The notes under the pieces were generated by a model. The model searched no databases. It was not told where the DNA came from and saw only the letters and a program-made list of their open reading frames with translations. The translations under genes and the position numbers were made by a program. A stretch of 64,000 nt of DNA from Roseovarius aestuariivivens. Its GTDB lineage: Bacteria; Pseudomonadota; Alphaproteobacteria; Rhodobacterales; Rhodobacteraceae. Where the stretch lies: assembly GCF_004761875.1 (NCBI RefSeq), contig NZ_SJEY01000009.1:62001-126000 (forward strand), given 5' to 3'. Positions 7,666 through 16,161 of this stretch are shown here, piece after piece (positions within the stretch are counted from its first letter, which is position 1; each line of letters opens with the position of its first letter).

Positions 7666-10044
7666 TCACGCGGCAGCGGTTTCCGTGATGTCCGCCCAGA
7701 CAAGTCCGGGGCCATAGCGTGCGTCCACCTTGCCGTTTTTCAGCGTAAAAAGGTGCAGCCAGCCATTGTCGAAAAGTTTGCGGACTTCCGTATGGTGCTT
7801 TAGGACCTCAGTGATCGCCTCACGGGGCGCTTCGATCATGACCGACAGCCGCAGTGGGTCATGCATCAGTTTTTCGCCGTCGTGAACGGACTGCCACGGC
7901 AGACCCGGCCTGAGACGTCCCGAATTGCCTTCGATCACGCCGATGCCGCCGACGACATTGTGGATAAGCTTGTTGCCCCCGCCGAAGACGTCGGGCATCA
8001 CCGAAGACCCGTAATACTGTAGACTGATCCAGCTCGCCACGACCACGGGCGCCGTAATGATCAGTTCGAGCGTTCTAAAGTCTTCGTCCGCCTTCCAGTC
8101 GTAGCTGTGCAGGAACGCCCGGCCTTCGAGATCCTTGCGCTCTGTCGCGGCGCGTGGCGCCGCGATGAATGCGGCGCAGCCTGCCAGCCCCCATTCGGGC
8201 CGGATTTCGGCCCAGTTCAGCGCCCGGTCGGAGACCGTGGTGGGCATGGCCCCGGGCAGGTCGGGCGCCCGTTCTGCCCTCGCGATCTTGCCGGCCTGCC
8301 GCAACCAGTTTTTCATCTGGGCGATGTCATCGCCCCGGTCGGCGGGCAGTCCGTCATCGTAGATTGTGATCTCGTCAGTTGTCGTATCATGCAGACCGGC
8401 GATGAAGAGCGTGTCGTCCGGGATCGGAATGCCGCGCTCGTCAAGGCCGGCTCTGGTTTCGGGATCGTTCAGGAGAAGCGCCAAAAGTCGCGCCGATACC
8501 TCGCCCGTGTATCCGCCGCAGGCGCCGCAATGATATGCACTTTCATGCGGGTTGTTGGTGACCTGCCCGCCGTGTCCAAGAAGCAGCACCATCTCGCCGT
8601 GGCCTTTGGTCAGGCTCATTGCGCCCAGAACAGCGGCCGCTGTGTCGGCCTTCGCCTTGGCATCGAGACCGCCGATCACCTGCGGTGCGGGGGAGGTCTT
8701 TTTCGACGTCTTCCCGTGACCCAACGCATCCTTGATCAGCTTTCCGGCGTAGAACGGTCCCGCCGCCTCGACGAAGGCGAAGGAGGATACGGCTGCCTGC
8801 CGGAACCTACCCCAGGCCCGGATGGTGCGCGCAGCGACGCGGGTCTCCTGCTCATGCTCTGGATCAGCGTGGCTTGTCGTGTGCACTGTCGGATTCAGAA
8901 GAACGGGCAAATGGGCCTCTGAGACATCCGAGCCATGCGACATGTGCGCCAGCGGCAGGCCGAAAAAGCCTGCGAACCCGATAGTTTCGATCTTTGAGTC
9001 GACGCTTTCCAGCGCCCGGCGGAACACCTCTGAGCGGACGTCGATACAGAAGGCGGCCTGAAGCTTAGGACGGGCGTGGGAGGTTGTTTCTCCATCCAGG
9101 GCCGCGATCAACCTGCGTTGATGCGCCCTTTCAGACGCCTCTTGCAGGATCGCGAAGGCAACATCCTGCTCCGAGGCTGCCACGGGTTCGCCATGCGCCG
9201 TGACGGTTTCGGCCCACGTATCTGCGATCGACGGCACGTGCGCGAGAAGCGCTTCTTCCCAGATCAGCCGGATCGCCAGAAGATCGGCCAGCGTCCGGTC
9301 CGTCCCACCGGCAAGTTCGGCCTGCCAGAGAAGCCAGCGCGCGTGCTGCGACCATCCACCGAGATCCATGTAGAGACGATGAAAGGTCGTTTCGGCCGAG
9401 CATGCGTCGAGGCCAAGTGCCTCGGACGCTCTTGCGATTGCGCGCTCCGACGTGTCCGGGGCCGCTGCAACATGGGCGCAAAAGCCTGTCAGGCCGGCGA
9501 TCTCGGGCGTCAGGTCGTGCGTGGCCCAGGCACGCCACGACGCGAAGGCTTCGGACCCGGGCGTCGGAGACCACAGAGCCTGACCCCGATCGAATTGTCC
9601 CGCCGCCCAGACACCGATGGTTTTCTCGATGATGGAGGGCCAATCCGTGCCGGTTGCCCGTGCTGCAAGGTCCGCCACGCTGGGCAGCATGCGGGCTTCG
9701 AGGGGCGTCGGGCCGGCGGCAACCGCTTTCAGCGCGGCGAGATCCCGGGGCTTCCGGAGCGACGCGGACGCTGAAAGCGCCGCTTCCAGATCCGCGTCCG
9801 TGATCCCGCCGGTTTCGAGCGCGGATGCGAAAGCGTCACTGGCCGGAGTTGCCTGAACGCCGGCAACTCTTTGCAGACGCGCCGACGCGGTCGCGAGGTC
9901 TTCGCCGGTCTGGCCCAGAAACGGGTTGACCGCGACGGTTGCCTCCAGCGGAAATGCGGGCGGGATGCGCCGCGCGGCATCTTCGGCGGCTTTCAGGATC
10001 GCCGAAACCAGAGAAGGGTCGATCTGCGTGTGCTTCATAAACAT
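7666..10044 (-). CDS. dabA: DabA, carbonic-anhydrase-like subunit of the DAB inorganic carbon pump (DUF2309/UPF0753)
   Basis: Cytoplasmic-side subunit (about 792 residues) of the two-gene DAB system, which accumulates bicarbonate using the membrane ion gradient. The beta-carbonic-anhydrase-like zinc site known for the family is visible: Cys333-x-Asp335 (FCIDVRSEVFRRALE), His491 (LLLGHGGQ) and Cys506 (AYHCGACGG). I chose the ATG at 10044 because GGAG lies 6 bases upstream; the in-frame ATG at 10056, directly after the dabB stop, is the alternative. It follows dabB in the same operon, and a LysR regulator is divergent upstream. No RuBisCO or carboxysome gene is seen, so the pump probably supplies bicarbonate for anaplerosis. 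Confidence 0.9.
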   Translation of the reverse strand: MFMKHTQIDPSLVSAILKAAEDAARRIPPAFPLEATVAVNPFLGQTGEDLATASARLQRVAGVQATPASDAFASALETGGITDADLEAALSASASLRKPRDLAALKAVAAGPTPLEARMLPSVADLAARATGTDWPSIIEKTIGVWAAGQFDRGQALWSPTPGSEAFASWRAWATHDLTPEIAGLTGFCAHVAAAPDTSERAIARASEALGLDACSAETTFHRLYMDLGGWSQHARWLLWQAELAGGTDRTLADLLAIRLIWEEALLAHVPSIADTWAETVTAHGEPVAASEQDVAFAILQEASERAHQRRLIAALDGETTSHARPKLQAAFCIDVRSEVFRRALESVDSKIETIGFAGFFGLPLAHMSHGSDVSEAHLPVLLNPTVHTTSHADPEHEQETRVAARTIRAWGRFRQAAVSSFAFVEAAGPFYAGKLIKDALGHGKTSKKTSPAPQVIGGLDAKAKADTAAAVLGAMSLTKGHGEMVLLLGHGGQVTNNPHESAYHCGACGGYTGEVSARLLALLLNDPETRAGLDERGIPIPDDTLFIAGLHDTTTDEITIYDDGLPADRGDDIAQMKNWLRQAGKIARAERAPDLPGAMPTTVSDRALNWAEIRPEWGLAGCAAFIAAPRAATERKDLEGRAFLHSYDWKADEDFRTLELIITAPVVVASWISLQYYGSSVMPDVFGGGNKLIHNVVGGIGVIEGNSGRLRPGLPWQSVHDGEKLMHDPLRLSVMIEAPREAITEVLKHHTEVRKLFDNGWLHLFTLKNGKVDARYGPGLVWADITETAAA

Positions 10045-10060
10045 GTCAGTCTCCATGATC

Positions 10061-11620
10061 TCAGTTCGTTTTCGCGCTTCGGAAGCCGCCGATGGCGCGG
10101 TCAAGCAAGGCGTTCAGATAAAAGCCATTGGCGAGGTGCACGCGCAGACCGGCAGTTGACGGGTGATGCGCCCAGAGCGGAAAGAGCGCCTGCGCGAAGG
10201 CGACAAGGCCGAACGAGAGAACCGCAAGGACGATCAGCGCCCATTCAAGCGGCCCGGGCGTAGGAGCAGCCGGCAATGCCGGACCCCAGATCACCTGTGC
10301 CGTCGCTTGAAAGGCGAAATACGCGATCGCGGTGCCGAGCGACGCAAGTGCCGTCCGCGTGGTCAGTTCCGCGGGTGCCAGATCGGCCAGTCCCTGTGCG
10401 ACTAGATACGCAACCCCGAAAATCAGGATGGCCCCGAGCGCCACCGCCTGCGCCGTTTTTGGCCCCAGAAGCGCGGTGAAGCCGACGGCGATCACGGCAT
10501 AGAGGACGAGCGCAAGGGCAAAGGATTTAAGCACCGCGCCAACGCTCGGCACCGCGATCGGCCCGGGACGCCGCAGGCTTGCCACCGCCTGCACTGCGCC
10601 GCCCGAAGACAGGAAGGCGTGCGCCTTGTAGAGCGAATGTGCCACGATATGCAGCAGCGCGAGCGCCCACAAGCCGAGCCCGCATTGCAGAAGCAAGAAC
10701 CCCATTTGCGACACTGTGGACCATGCGAGCGAGGTCTTCACCGCGCTTTGCGTCAGCATTACCGCCGCCCCAAAGAGCGCCGTGAGCCCGCCGATCATCA
10801 CAAGTGCCGCCATGGCGCCGGGGCTAAGTTGCACAAGGCCAGACAGGGCGATCAACAGCACGCCACCTGAATTGATGATTCCTGCGTGGAGAAGCGCCGA
10901 AACGGGTGTCGGTGCTTCCATGACTTCGGTCAGCCACCCGTGCAGCGGAAGGGCCGCAGTCTTGAGCGCCGCAGCCAGAACGATCAGCGCAACGGCGATG
11001 GAGCCGCCCCAGGACAGGTTTCCTCCGGTGGCCGCCGCAGCGATATTCGCAATATCACCAGTGCCATAGCTGACGACCAGCAACGCCGACGCGATTAGCA
11101 GGATGGCATCCGCGCCGTGCCAGACAAGTGAGAATTTCATAGCCGCGCGCCGGGCCTCCGGGCGATTGCCATAAAAAAGGAGAAGGCGTTTAAGCCCCAG
11201 GCCTACAAGCACGGTCGAGGTCATAAGCGTCGCCAGACTGCCCGACTGTACGAAGAGCAGCACCGCCGCCAGCGTTGCGAGCATGAGCGCGTGAAACCGG
11301 CCCTCTTGCGGTTCACCGTCGAGATAGCTGCGGCTGTACCGGATCACGACCCAGCCGATGAAAGCGACCAGCAGCGCGAGGGTCAACGTGATGGCGTTCG
11401 CCTCGAAAACCAGAGCCGCGGGGCCTTCGAGAAGCGAAAACCTTGCCGGACCGCCGACCACGAACTGGACAAGGCCAAAGACCGCAAGGCCAAGCGCGAC
11501 CAGGGCTGCGGTCTCCGCGAGTTGCGGCAATCCCTCTGGCCTGCAGCCGGGCCGCTGCCAGGCGATGAGCGCAACGACGATCAGAACACAAGGGGCGAGA
11601 AATGAAATCGAAAAAAGCAT
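10061..11620 (-). CDS. dabB: DabB, proton-conducting membrane subunit (NuoL/ND5-like)
   Basis: Multi-spanning membrane protein of 519 residues related to the NuoL/MrpA antiporter-like subunits, here paired with DabA to energise bicarbonate uptake. The proton_antipo_M core is evident (PLHGWLTEVMEAPTPVSALLHAGIINSGG near the middle and QSAVKTSLAWSTVSQMGFLLL after it). The start at 11620 (MLFSISF) is preceded by GGAG at 7 bases; a longer frame to 11659 lacks this. It is the first gene of dabBA, and its stop lies about 17 bases before the chosen dabA ATG. Paired with DabA it is not a respiratory-complex subunit. Confidence 0.9.
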   Translation of the reverse strand: MLFSISFLAPCVLIVVALIAWQRPGCRPEGLPQLAETAALVALGLAVFGLVQFVVGGPARFSLLEGPAALVFEANAITLTLALLVAFIGWVVIRYSRSYLDGEPQEGRFHALMLATLAAVLLFVQSGSLATLMTSTVLVGLGLKRLLLFYGNRPEARRAAMKFSLVWHGADAILLIASALLVVSYGTGDIANIAAAATGGNLSWGGSIAVALIVLAAALKTAALPLHGWLTEVMEAPTPVSALLHAGIINSGGVLLIALSGLVQLSPGAMAALVMIGGLTALFGAAVMLTQSAVKTSLAWSTVSQMGFLLLQCGLGLWALALLHIVAHSLYKAHAFLSSGGAVQAVASLRRPGPIAVPSVGAVLKSFALALVLYAVIAVGFTALLGPKTAQAVALGAILIFGVAYLVAQGLADLAPAELTTRTALASLGTAIAYFAFQATAQVIWGPALPAAPTPGPLEWALIVLAVLSFGLVAFAQALFPLWAHHPSTAGLRVHLANGFYLNALLDRAIGGFRSAKTN

Positions 11621-11679
11621 GAGGCGTCTCCATACCGATTTCCACGTCAAATAGGTCATGGAGAGCTTTGAGAAAAATT

Positions 11680-11710
11680 CATATATTGTGAGAAATCGTT
11701 CTGTTATATG
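11680..11710. promoter_or_regulatory. Inverted repeat in the dabB/LysR divergent promoter
   Basis: CATATA (11680-11685) and TATATG (11705-11710) form perfect 6-base arms 19 bases apart, in an AT-rich stretch between the divergent dabB and LysR genes. Position and dyad form fit a LysR-type operator controlling both directions. The binding protein is inferred from adjacency only. Confidence 0.4.
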
Positions 11711-11715
11711 TAAGT

Positions 11716-12606
11716 ATGTCGATCCTGAATCTTCATCATCTGCGGCTGTTTCGTGCCGTCGCGCGGGATGGAACTCTGACCGGTGCGGCGCGCGCGCTCA
11801 ATATCTCGCAGTCGGCGGTATCGACCCAGATCAAGTCACTGGAAGCGTCGCTTGGCCACGATCTGTTCGACCGGCGAGGCCGCAATCTTGTGCTGTCGGA
11901 GGCTGGGCGGATCGCACTCGATCATGCCGATGAGATTTTCCGCGCCGCTGAAAATCTTACGGCGACACTGAAACATGCCGAAGCAAAACGCCGGGTTCTG
12001 CGGATCGGTGCGCTAGCTACCCTGTCACGAAATTTCCAGATCGCGTTTCTGAAACCCCTTATAGGACGCGACGATGTTGAGGTGGTTCTGCGGTCTGGCA
12101 CGCAAGAGGCCCTTCTTCGCGGTCTCGAGGCGCAATCGCTTGACGTGGTTCTGACAAATCTCATTCCCGCGCGCGACGTCGCGAGCCCCTACCTTGTTCA
12201 TGCTCTCGCCGATCAACCCGTCAGCCTTGTCGGCGTACCAAACCGGCTTGCCGGGAAAGACCATACCGTGGCCAGCATCGTAGCGTCCGAACCGCTTGTT
12301 CTGCCGACGCCAGAGACATCGCTTCGTGCCGGTTTCGACGCATTGCTGGAACGGCTGGGCCTTGTGCCCAAAATTGCCGCAGAGGCCGACGACATGGCCA
12401 TGCTGCGCTTGTTGGCGCGCGCCGATGCAGGCGTGGCTGTCATCCCCCCCATTGTCGTTCAGGACGAATTGGAGACCGGACGATTGAAGGAATACGCGCG
12501 CCTTGACGACGTCAGAGAGGTCTTTGCGGCGGTCACGATTGCGCGAAAGTTTCCGAACCCGCTCGTCCAAGAAGTGTTGCAGACGAAACTGCAGAACGCT
12601 GTTTAA
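11716..12606 (+). CDS. LysR-family regulator, likely of dabBA
   Basis: A 296-residue LysR-type regulator: winged HTH at residues 1-60 (LHHLRLFRAVARDGTLTGAA...ISQSAVSTQIKSLEASLGHDLFDRRGR) and a periplasmic-binding-like effector domain from about 90. The start at 11716 fits the canonical LysR N terminus. It is divergent from dabB with ~95 bases between them, the classic LysR arrangement with its target, so control of dabBA is the simplest reading. The effector is unknown. Followed by a convergent LysR gene after ~140 bases that hold no gene I can see. Confidence 0.88.
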   Translation: MSILNLHHLRLFRAVARDGTLTGAARALNISQSAVSTQIKSLEASLGHDLFDRRGRNLVLSEAGRIALDHADEIFRAAENLTATLKHAEAKRRVLRIGALATLSRNFQIAFLKPLIGRDDVEVVLRSGTQEALLRGLEAQSLDVVLTNLIPARDVASPYLVHALADQPVSLVGVPNRLAGKDHTVASIVASEPLVLPTPETSLRAGFDALLERLGLVPKIAAEADDMAMLRLLARADAGVAVIPPIVVQDELETGRLKEYARLDDVREVFAAVTIARKFPNPLVQEVLQTKLQNAV

Positions 12607-12747
12607 GCGCACCCAATTCGAGTGTGTGCCACGCAGGAGTCCACGCAGCCATCTTTTTTAACAGAATAATGAGATTCCCGAATTCTGCCCCTTGCCGCCC
12701 GCATCAATTGTCAGGACCAGATGATAGCGCAAGCCCGCCCGGATCAC

Positions 12748-13665
12748 TTATGCCGTGGGAGATGTATGGATGTCCTGTGGTATCGGTGACGAGGTTTCCG
12801 CGATCCTTTTCCAGAGGCTGGACATGACCCGGCCCATCGGTCGATCCCTTCGTCTGATCGCAAAAATCTCGGTATGGCGCGGCGGGAATCCTTCGACCGC
12901 CAGGGGAACGAGTTCCCGTTGCGCCAACTCGGTCTCCATCAAATGTTCCGGGATGCCGCCCCAGCCCAACCCGGCCTTGATGATCGACTTCTTTGCCTGA
13001 AAGTCAGACACGGTCCAACGCTGTCCGCCGGAGAGCAAGTCGCGGCTTTGATCGTAGTCCGGGCCACCCGTACCGGACACGACAACCTGCGTATAGGTCT
13101 GCATCTCGCGCCTGGATCTGACGCCGGAGCGTTGAGCGGCGGGAAAATCCGGGCTGACCACTGGACGGATCGTGATGGATCCGACCGGAAGCGTTTCGAC
13201 CTCATCAATCGAGACGCCGGCGAGGCCGGCCACGATCAGATCCGCCTCTCCGTCCATGAGCCGCGCCAGAGGCCCGCCCATCATCTCTGTCACAACCTTG
13301 ATGTGCGTGCTTGGAAAGGCCAGCCCGACCTCACCCAAGACGCTCAGAAACGGGTCGAGCGACATCGTGGCCGTCATCGCGATAGAGATCATCGGCTCGT
13401 GCTCACTCCGCAATCCCGCCGCCACCGCCTTAAGACCGTGCACGCTTTCAAGGACGCGCGTCGTTTCGCGAAAGAAGATTTCGCCTTCCGGTGTCAAACT
13501 GGGCCTATAGGCATCGCGCGAAAAAAGCTCGAAGCCGAGTTCGTATTCCAGCTTGCTGATTTGGTGGCTGACGGCGGATTGGGCCTTGTTCAGGCGATCC
13601 GCCGCCGCGCGGAAGGTTCCAAACGCGACGATCGCGTCAAAGGCCACGAGTTGATCCAAAGTCAT
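12748..13665 (-). CDS. LysR-family regulator divergent from the GST operon
   Basis: A 305-residue LysR-type regulator with N-terminal HTH (LDQLVAFDAIVAFGTFRAAADRLNKAQSAVSHQISKLE...) and a C-terminal effector-binding domain. The start at 13665 (MTLDQLV) is set by the LysR consensus; the frame runs in further to 14061 but that part is antisense to GST. A dyad at 13679-13695 sits between it and the GST operon, so it probably regulates itself and that operon. The inducer is unknown; the operon content suggests an electrophile or thiol signal, which is inference. Confidence 0.88.
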   Translation of the reverse strand: MTLDQLVAFDAIVAFGTFRAAADRLNKAQSAVSHQISKLEYELGFELFSRDAYRPSLTPEGEIFFRETTRVLESVHGLKAVAAGLRSEHEPMISIAMTATMSLDPFLSVLGEVGLAFPSTHIKVVTEMMGGPLARLMDGEADLIVAGLAGVSIDEVETLPVGSITIRPVVSPDFPAAQRSGVRSRREMQTYTQVVVSGTGGPDYDQSRDLLSGGQRWTVSDFQAKKSIIKAGLGWGGIPEHLMETELAQRELVPLAVEGFPPRHTEIFAIRRRDRPMGRVMSSLWKRIAETSSPIPQDIHTSPTA

Positions 13666-13678
13666 CGGCAGCTCATTT

Positions 13679-13695
13679 GATCTATATTTTAGATC
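13679..13695. promoter_or_regulatory. GATCTA-N5-TAGATC dyad between LysR and GST
   Basis: Perfect 6-5-6 inverted repeat (arms 13679-13684 and 13690-13695) just upstream of the LysR ATG at 13665 and ~80 bases before the GST ATG. Size and form match a LysR recognition site. It is probably the operator for the divergent LysR gene; untested. Confidence 0.5.
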
Positions 13696-13773
13696 GTATA
13701 TATGAAAACTCGATATTATCAATCGACGATCACGCTTGCTACGCCTCAGGCGCAGAACAAAACGGAGCGTCTG

Positions 13774-14382
13774 ATGAAACTTTACTACAAACCAGGGGCC
13801 TGCTCTTTGGCCAGCCACATCATGCTTAGGGAGGTCGGCGCGACATTCGACATCGAAGCCGTCGATACCGATGCGGGACTGACGGAAAGCGGACGTCAAT
13901 TCAGCGACATCAATGCAAAGGGCTATGTGCCCGCGCTGGAAATCGAAGGTGGCGAGACCATCAACGAAGGGGTGGCCATCCTGCAGTACATTGCGGACAC
14001 GAACCCGGGGCGCGCCTTTTCGCCGGCGCCCGGCAGCCTTGACCGAGCGCGTCTTCAGCAATTCCTCAACTATGCCGCGGCCGAATTACACAAGTCCTGG
14101 AGTCCCCTTTTTGCGGATGATGCCACGGATGCGGAAAGGGCCGCAGCGACGGCCAAAGTGAAGAAGAAGTTCGACTATCTGGAAGCGGAGCTGTCAGACG
14201 GGCGAGAGTTTCTGGTGGGCAACCGGTTTTCCGTTGCGGATGCCTATACCTTCGTTCTGGTGTTTTGGGCCAACTTCAAGGACATCGATCTTGGCGGCTG
14301 GCCCAGGCTGTCGGACTTCGCCGACAGAATCTTTGCACGGCCAGCGACCAGGGCCGCTTTCGCCGCGGAAGGGCTTGCGTGA
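13774..14382 (+). CDS. Glutathione S-transferase
   Basis: A 202-residue bacterial (beta-like) GST. The thioredoxin-fold N-terminal domain begins MKLYYKPGACSLASHIMLRE with the conserved Cys near residue 10, then YVPALEIEGGETINEGVAILQYIAD, the glutathione-binding cis-Pro and Glu-Gly segment. An all-helical C-terminal domain with NRFSVADAYTFV follows. The start at 13774 has GGAGCG 6 bases upstream; the in-frame extension to 13702 has no ribosome site. It is the first gene of an operon whose next start overlaps its stop (TGATG), and is likely under the divergent LysR. Confidence 0.92.
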   Translation: MKLYYKPGACSLASHIMLREVGATFDIEAVDTDAGLTESGRQFSDINAKGYVPALEIEGGETINEGVAILQYIADTNPGRAFSPAPGSLDRARLQQFLNYAAAELHKSWSPLFADDATDAERAAATAKVKKKFDYLEAELSDGREFLVGNRFSVADAYTFVLVFWANFKDIDLGGWPRLSDFADRIFARPATRAAFAAEGLA

Positions 14383-14762
14383 TGGCCGGTCAGGATGAAC
14401 GTGAAATCCGCGACCTCATGCAGCGCTACTTCGACGGCCTGTATCAGTCCGACAGTACGGTCTTGCGTGGCGTTTTCCATGCGGACCTTGCCTATGTGAA
14501 CGGAACCTCCGGCAACTACGAATCCATGGGCCTCGACGCCTATATGGCGCGCATCGATGCCCGCACGTCGCCGGCATCGCGCGGCGACCTCCGCGACGAA
14601 CAGATTGAAAGGATCGCCCTCAAGGGAGATCGCATCGGCATCGTCGAAGCACGGATGACCATGATGGGTCGCAAGTACGAGGACCTTCTTACGATCATGA
14701 ACACGGATGACGGATGGCGAGTGCTGACCAAGGTATTCTCCTTTGTCGAACGAGAGGACTGA
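14382..14762 (+). CDS. NTF2-like (SnoaL/lumazine-binding type) protein
   Basis: A 126-residue single-domain protein of the NTF2-like fold: an N-terminal helix pair (REIRDLMQRYFDGLYQSDS) followed by FHADLAYVNG and a C-terminal beta-sheet ending DDGWRVLTKVFSFVERED, as in the putative lumazine-binding family. The family covers both enzymes and binding proteins, so no reaction can be assigned. The ATG shares bases with the GST stop (TGATG at 14380-14384). It sits between GST and a tautomerase, which suggests a small-molecule modification role. Confidence 0.75.
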   Translation: MAGQDEREIRDLMQRYFDGLYQSDSTVLRGVFHADLAYVNGTSGNYESMGLDAYMARIDARTSPASRGDLRDEQIERIALKGDRIGIVEARMTMMGRKYEDLLTIMNTDDGWRVLTKVFSFVERED

Positions 14763-14766
14763 CTCC

Positions 14767-14988
14767 ATGCCGTACGTGAATATCAAGGTGACGCAGGAGG
14801 GTGGCCTGAATGGAGTCGGCCCGTCGGCAGAAGAAAAGGCTCAGCTTATCGCGGGCGTGACCGATTTGCTTTCCAGGGTGCTACACAAGAACCCGGCCAC
14901 GACTTTTGTGGTGATCGATGAAGTGCCGCTTGAAAACTGGGGCATGGATGCCAGGCAGGTGAGCACCATCCGCGCGGAACAAAGCTGA
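14767..14988 (+). CDS. 4-oxalocrotonate tautomerase family protein
   Basis: A 73-residue tautomerase-fold protein. After removal of Met1 the N terminus is proline (MPYVNIKVTQ), the catalytic base of this superfamily. The conserved EEKAQLIAGVTDLLSRVLHKNP helix and FVVIDEVPLENWGMDA strand follow. It starts 5 bases after the preceding stop. The physiological substrate is unknown; it may act on unsaturated keto acids or other electrophiles together with the GST. Confidence 0.88.
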   Translation: MPYVNIKVTQEGGLNGVGPSAEEKAQLIAGVTDLLSRVLHKNPATTFVVIDEVPLENWGMDARQVSTIRAEQS

Positions 14989-15189
14989 GCGCGGTTTCCT
15001 TCGTCTCGCTGGCATACGACCAACATCGGCGCGCTTTCGGGTGCGCCGACCCAAGGGACAGGCCAGATGAACAGGCTTGTCCGAGTGGAGCGCCCAGCCG
15101 GCCCTGCGTCGATGCAAGGACGCAACGCTCCAACCGAAAGATCGTCATGCGCTTACATGCGAAAGGGCCTTCGTCAGGTACAGCAGACC

Positions 15190-16161
15190 ATGAATGAAAC
15201 CAAATCCCTCACATCGGTGACGAAAGGCTACGCCTGGATGTGCGTCGCCGTTTTGATCTGGGCCAGCTGGCTGGTCCTCACATCGGCAGGGCGCACGACC
15301 GCGCTTTCGGTTATCGACCTTGCGGGATTTCGGGCTTTGGTTCCCGCCATCGTGCTGGCGCCTGTGCTTTGGCGACAGCGCCGAGACGTTATCGCGCTTG
15401 GGCTTGTGCGGTGCCTGCTGCTTTCTGCATATGGCGCGCCTTTCACACTGTTGGTCGGCTACGGGCTTGGCTTTGCGCCCGTCGCGCATGCGGGTGCGTT
15501 GGTCCCGGGACTGATGCCCGTATTCGCCAGTATTCTTACCTTCGCATTCATGGGCCAACGTGTGACTGTACGACAGGTCATAGCCACCCTTCTCATCTTG
15601 TTGGGCGCCGTTGCTCTTTTGCTGCAAGCGTCGCATGGGCCGGTTCTGGAACAGATGTGGATCGGACACGCCCTTTTCCTTGCGGGCGCGGTGTGCTGGG
15701 CCTGTTTCGCTGTCACCATGCGGGCGAGCGATATCCCACCGTTTCTGGCCACCGCCATCGTGGCTGCCATATCGGCAGTGGTTCTGTTACCCGTCTGGGT
15801 GCTGTCAGATCTATCCGAACTGAACACGGCCCTCAGGGGCGATATCGTGTTCCAGGCGGTTTTCCAGGGCCTCATTGCGGGCCTTTTATCCCTCTTCGCG
15901 TTCGGCCAGGCGCTGCGATTGATCGGTGGGCAGGCCACCGTTCTGTCGGCCTTGACGCCGGGCGTCGCGGCCTTTCTGGCCATGCCGGTGCTCGGCCAAA
16001 TCCCTGACCGGGTGGACCTCTTCGCCCTGACAGTCGTTGTCGCGGGGCTCATCATTAGAGCAACCGCGTCGAGCGAGACACTAGCCGACATTCCGCCATC
16101 GAGCCGGCCCGATGTGTCAACCACTGTGCAGAAACCCCTTCCAAGGCAGGAGCCGTATTGA
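15190..16161 (+). CDS. EamA/DMT-family exporter
   Basis: A 323-residue drug/metabolite-transporter protein with ten hydrophobic segments in two EamA repeats (from YAWMCVAVLIWASWLVLTSAG near the N terminus; second repeat from about residue 150). The start at 15190 is chosen because the first membrane span follows directly; in-frame ATGs at 15157 and 15067 are possible. Its TGA overlaps the cysE ATG as TGATG. EamA (YdeD) in E. coli exports O-acetylserine and cysteine, so pairing with serine acetyltransferase suggests export of the same compounds here. That is inference; DMT substrates cannot be read from sequence. Confidence 0.85.
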   Translation: MNETKSLTSVTKGYAWMCVAVLIWASWLVLTSAGRTTALSVIDLAGFRALVPAIVLAPVLWRQRRDVIALGLVRCLLLSAYGAPFTLLVGYGLGFAPVAHAGALVPGLMPVFASILTFAFMGQRVTVRQVIATLLILLGAVALLLQASHGPVLEQMWIGHALFLAGAVCWACFAVTMRASDIPPFLATAIVAAISAVVLLPVWVLSDLSELNTALRGDIVFQAVFQGLIAGLLSLFAFGQALRLIGGQATVLSALTPGVAAFLAMPVLGQIPDRVDLFALTVVVAGLIIRATASSETLADIPPSSRPDVSTTVQKPLPRQEPY

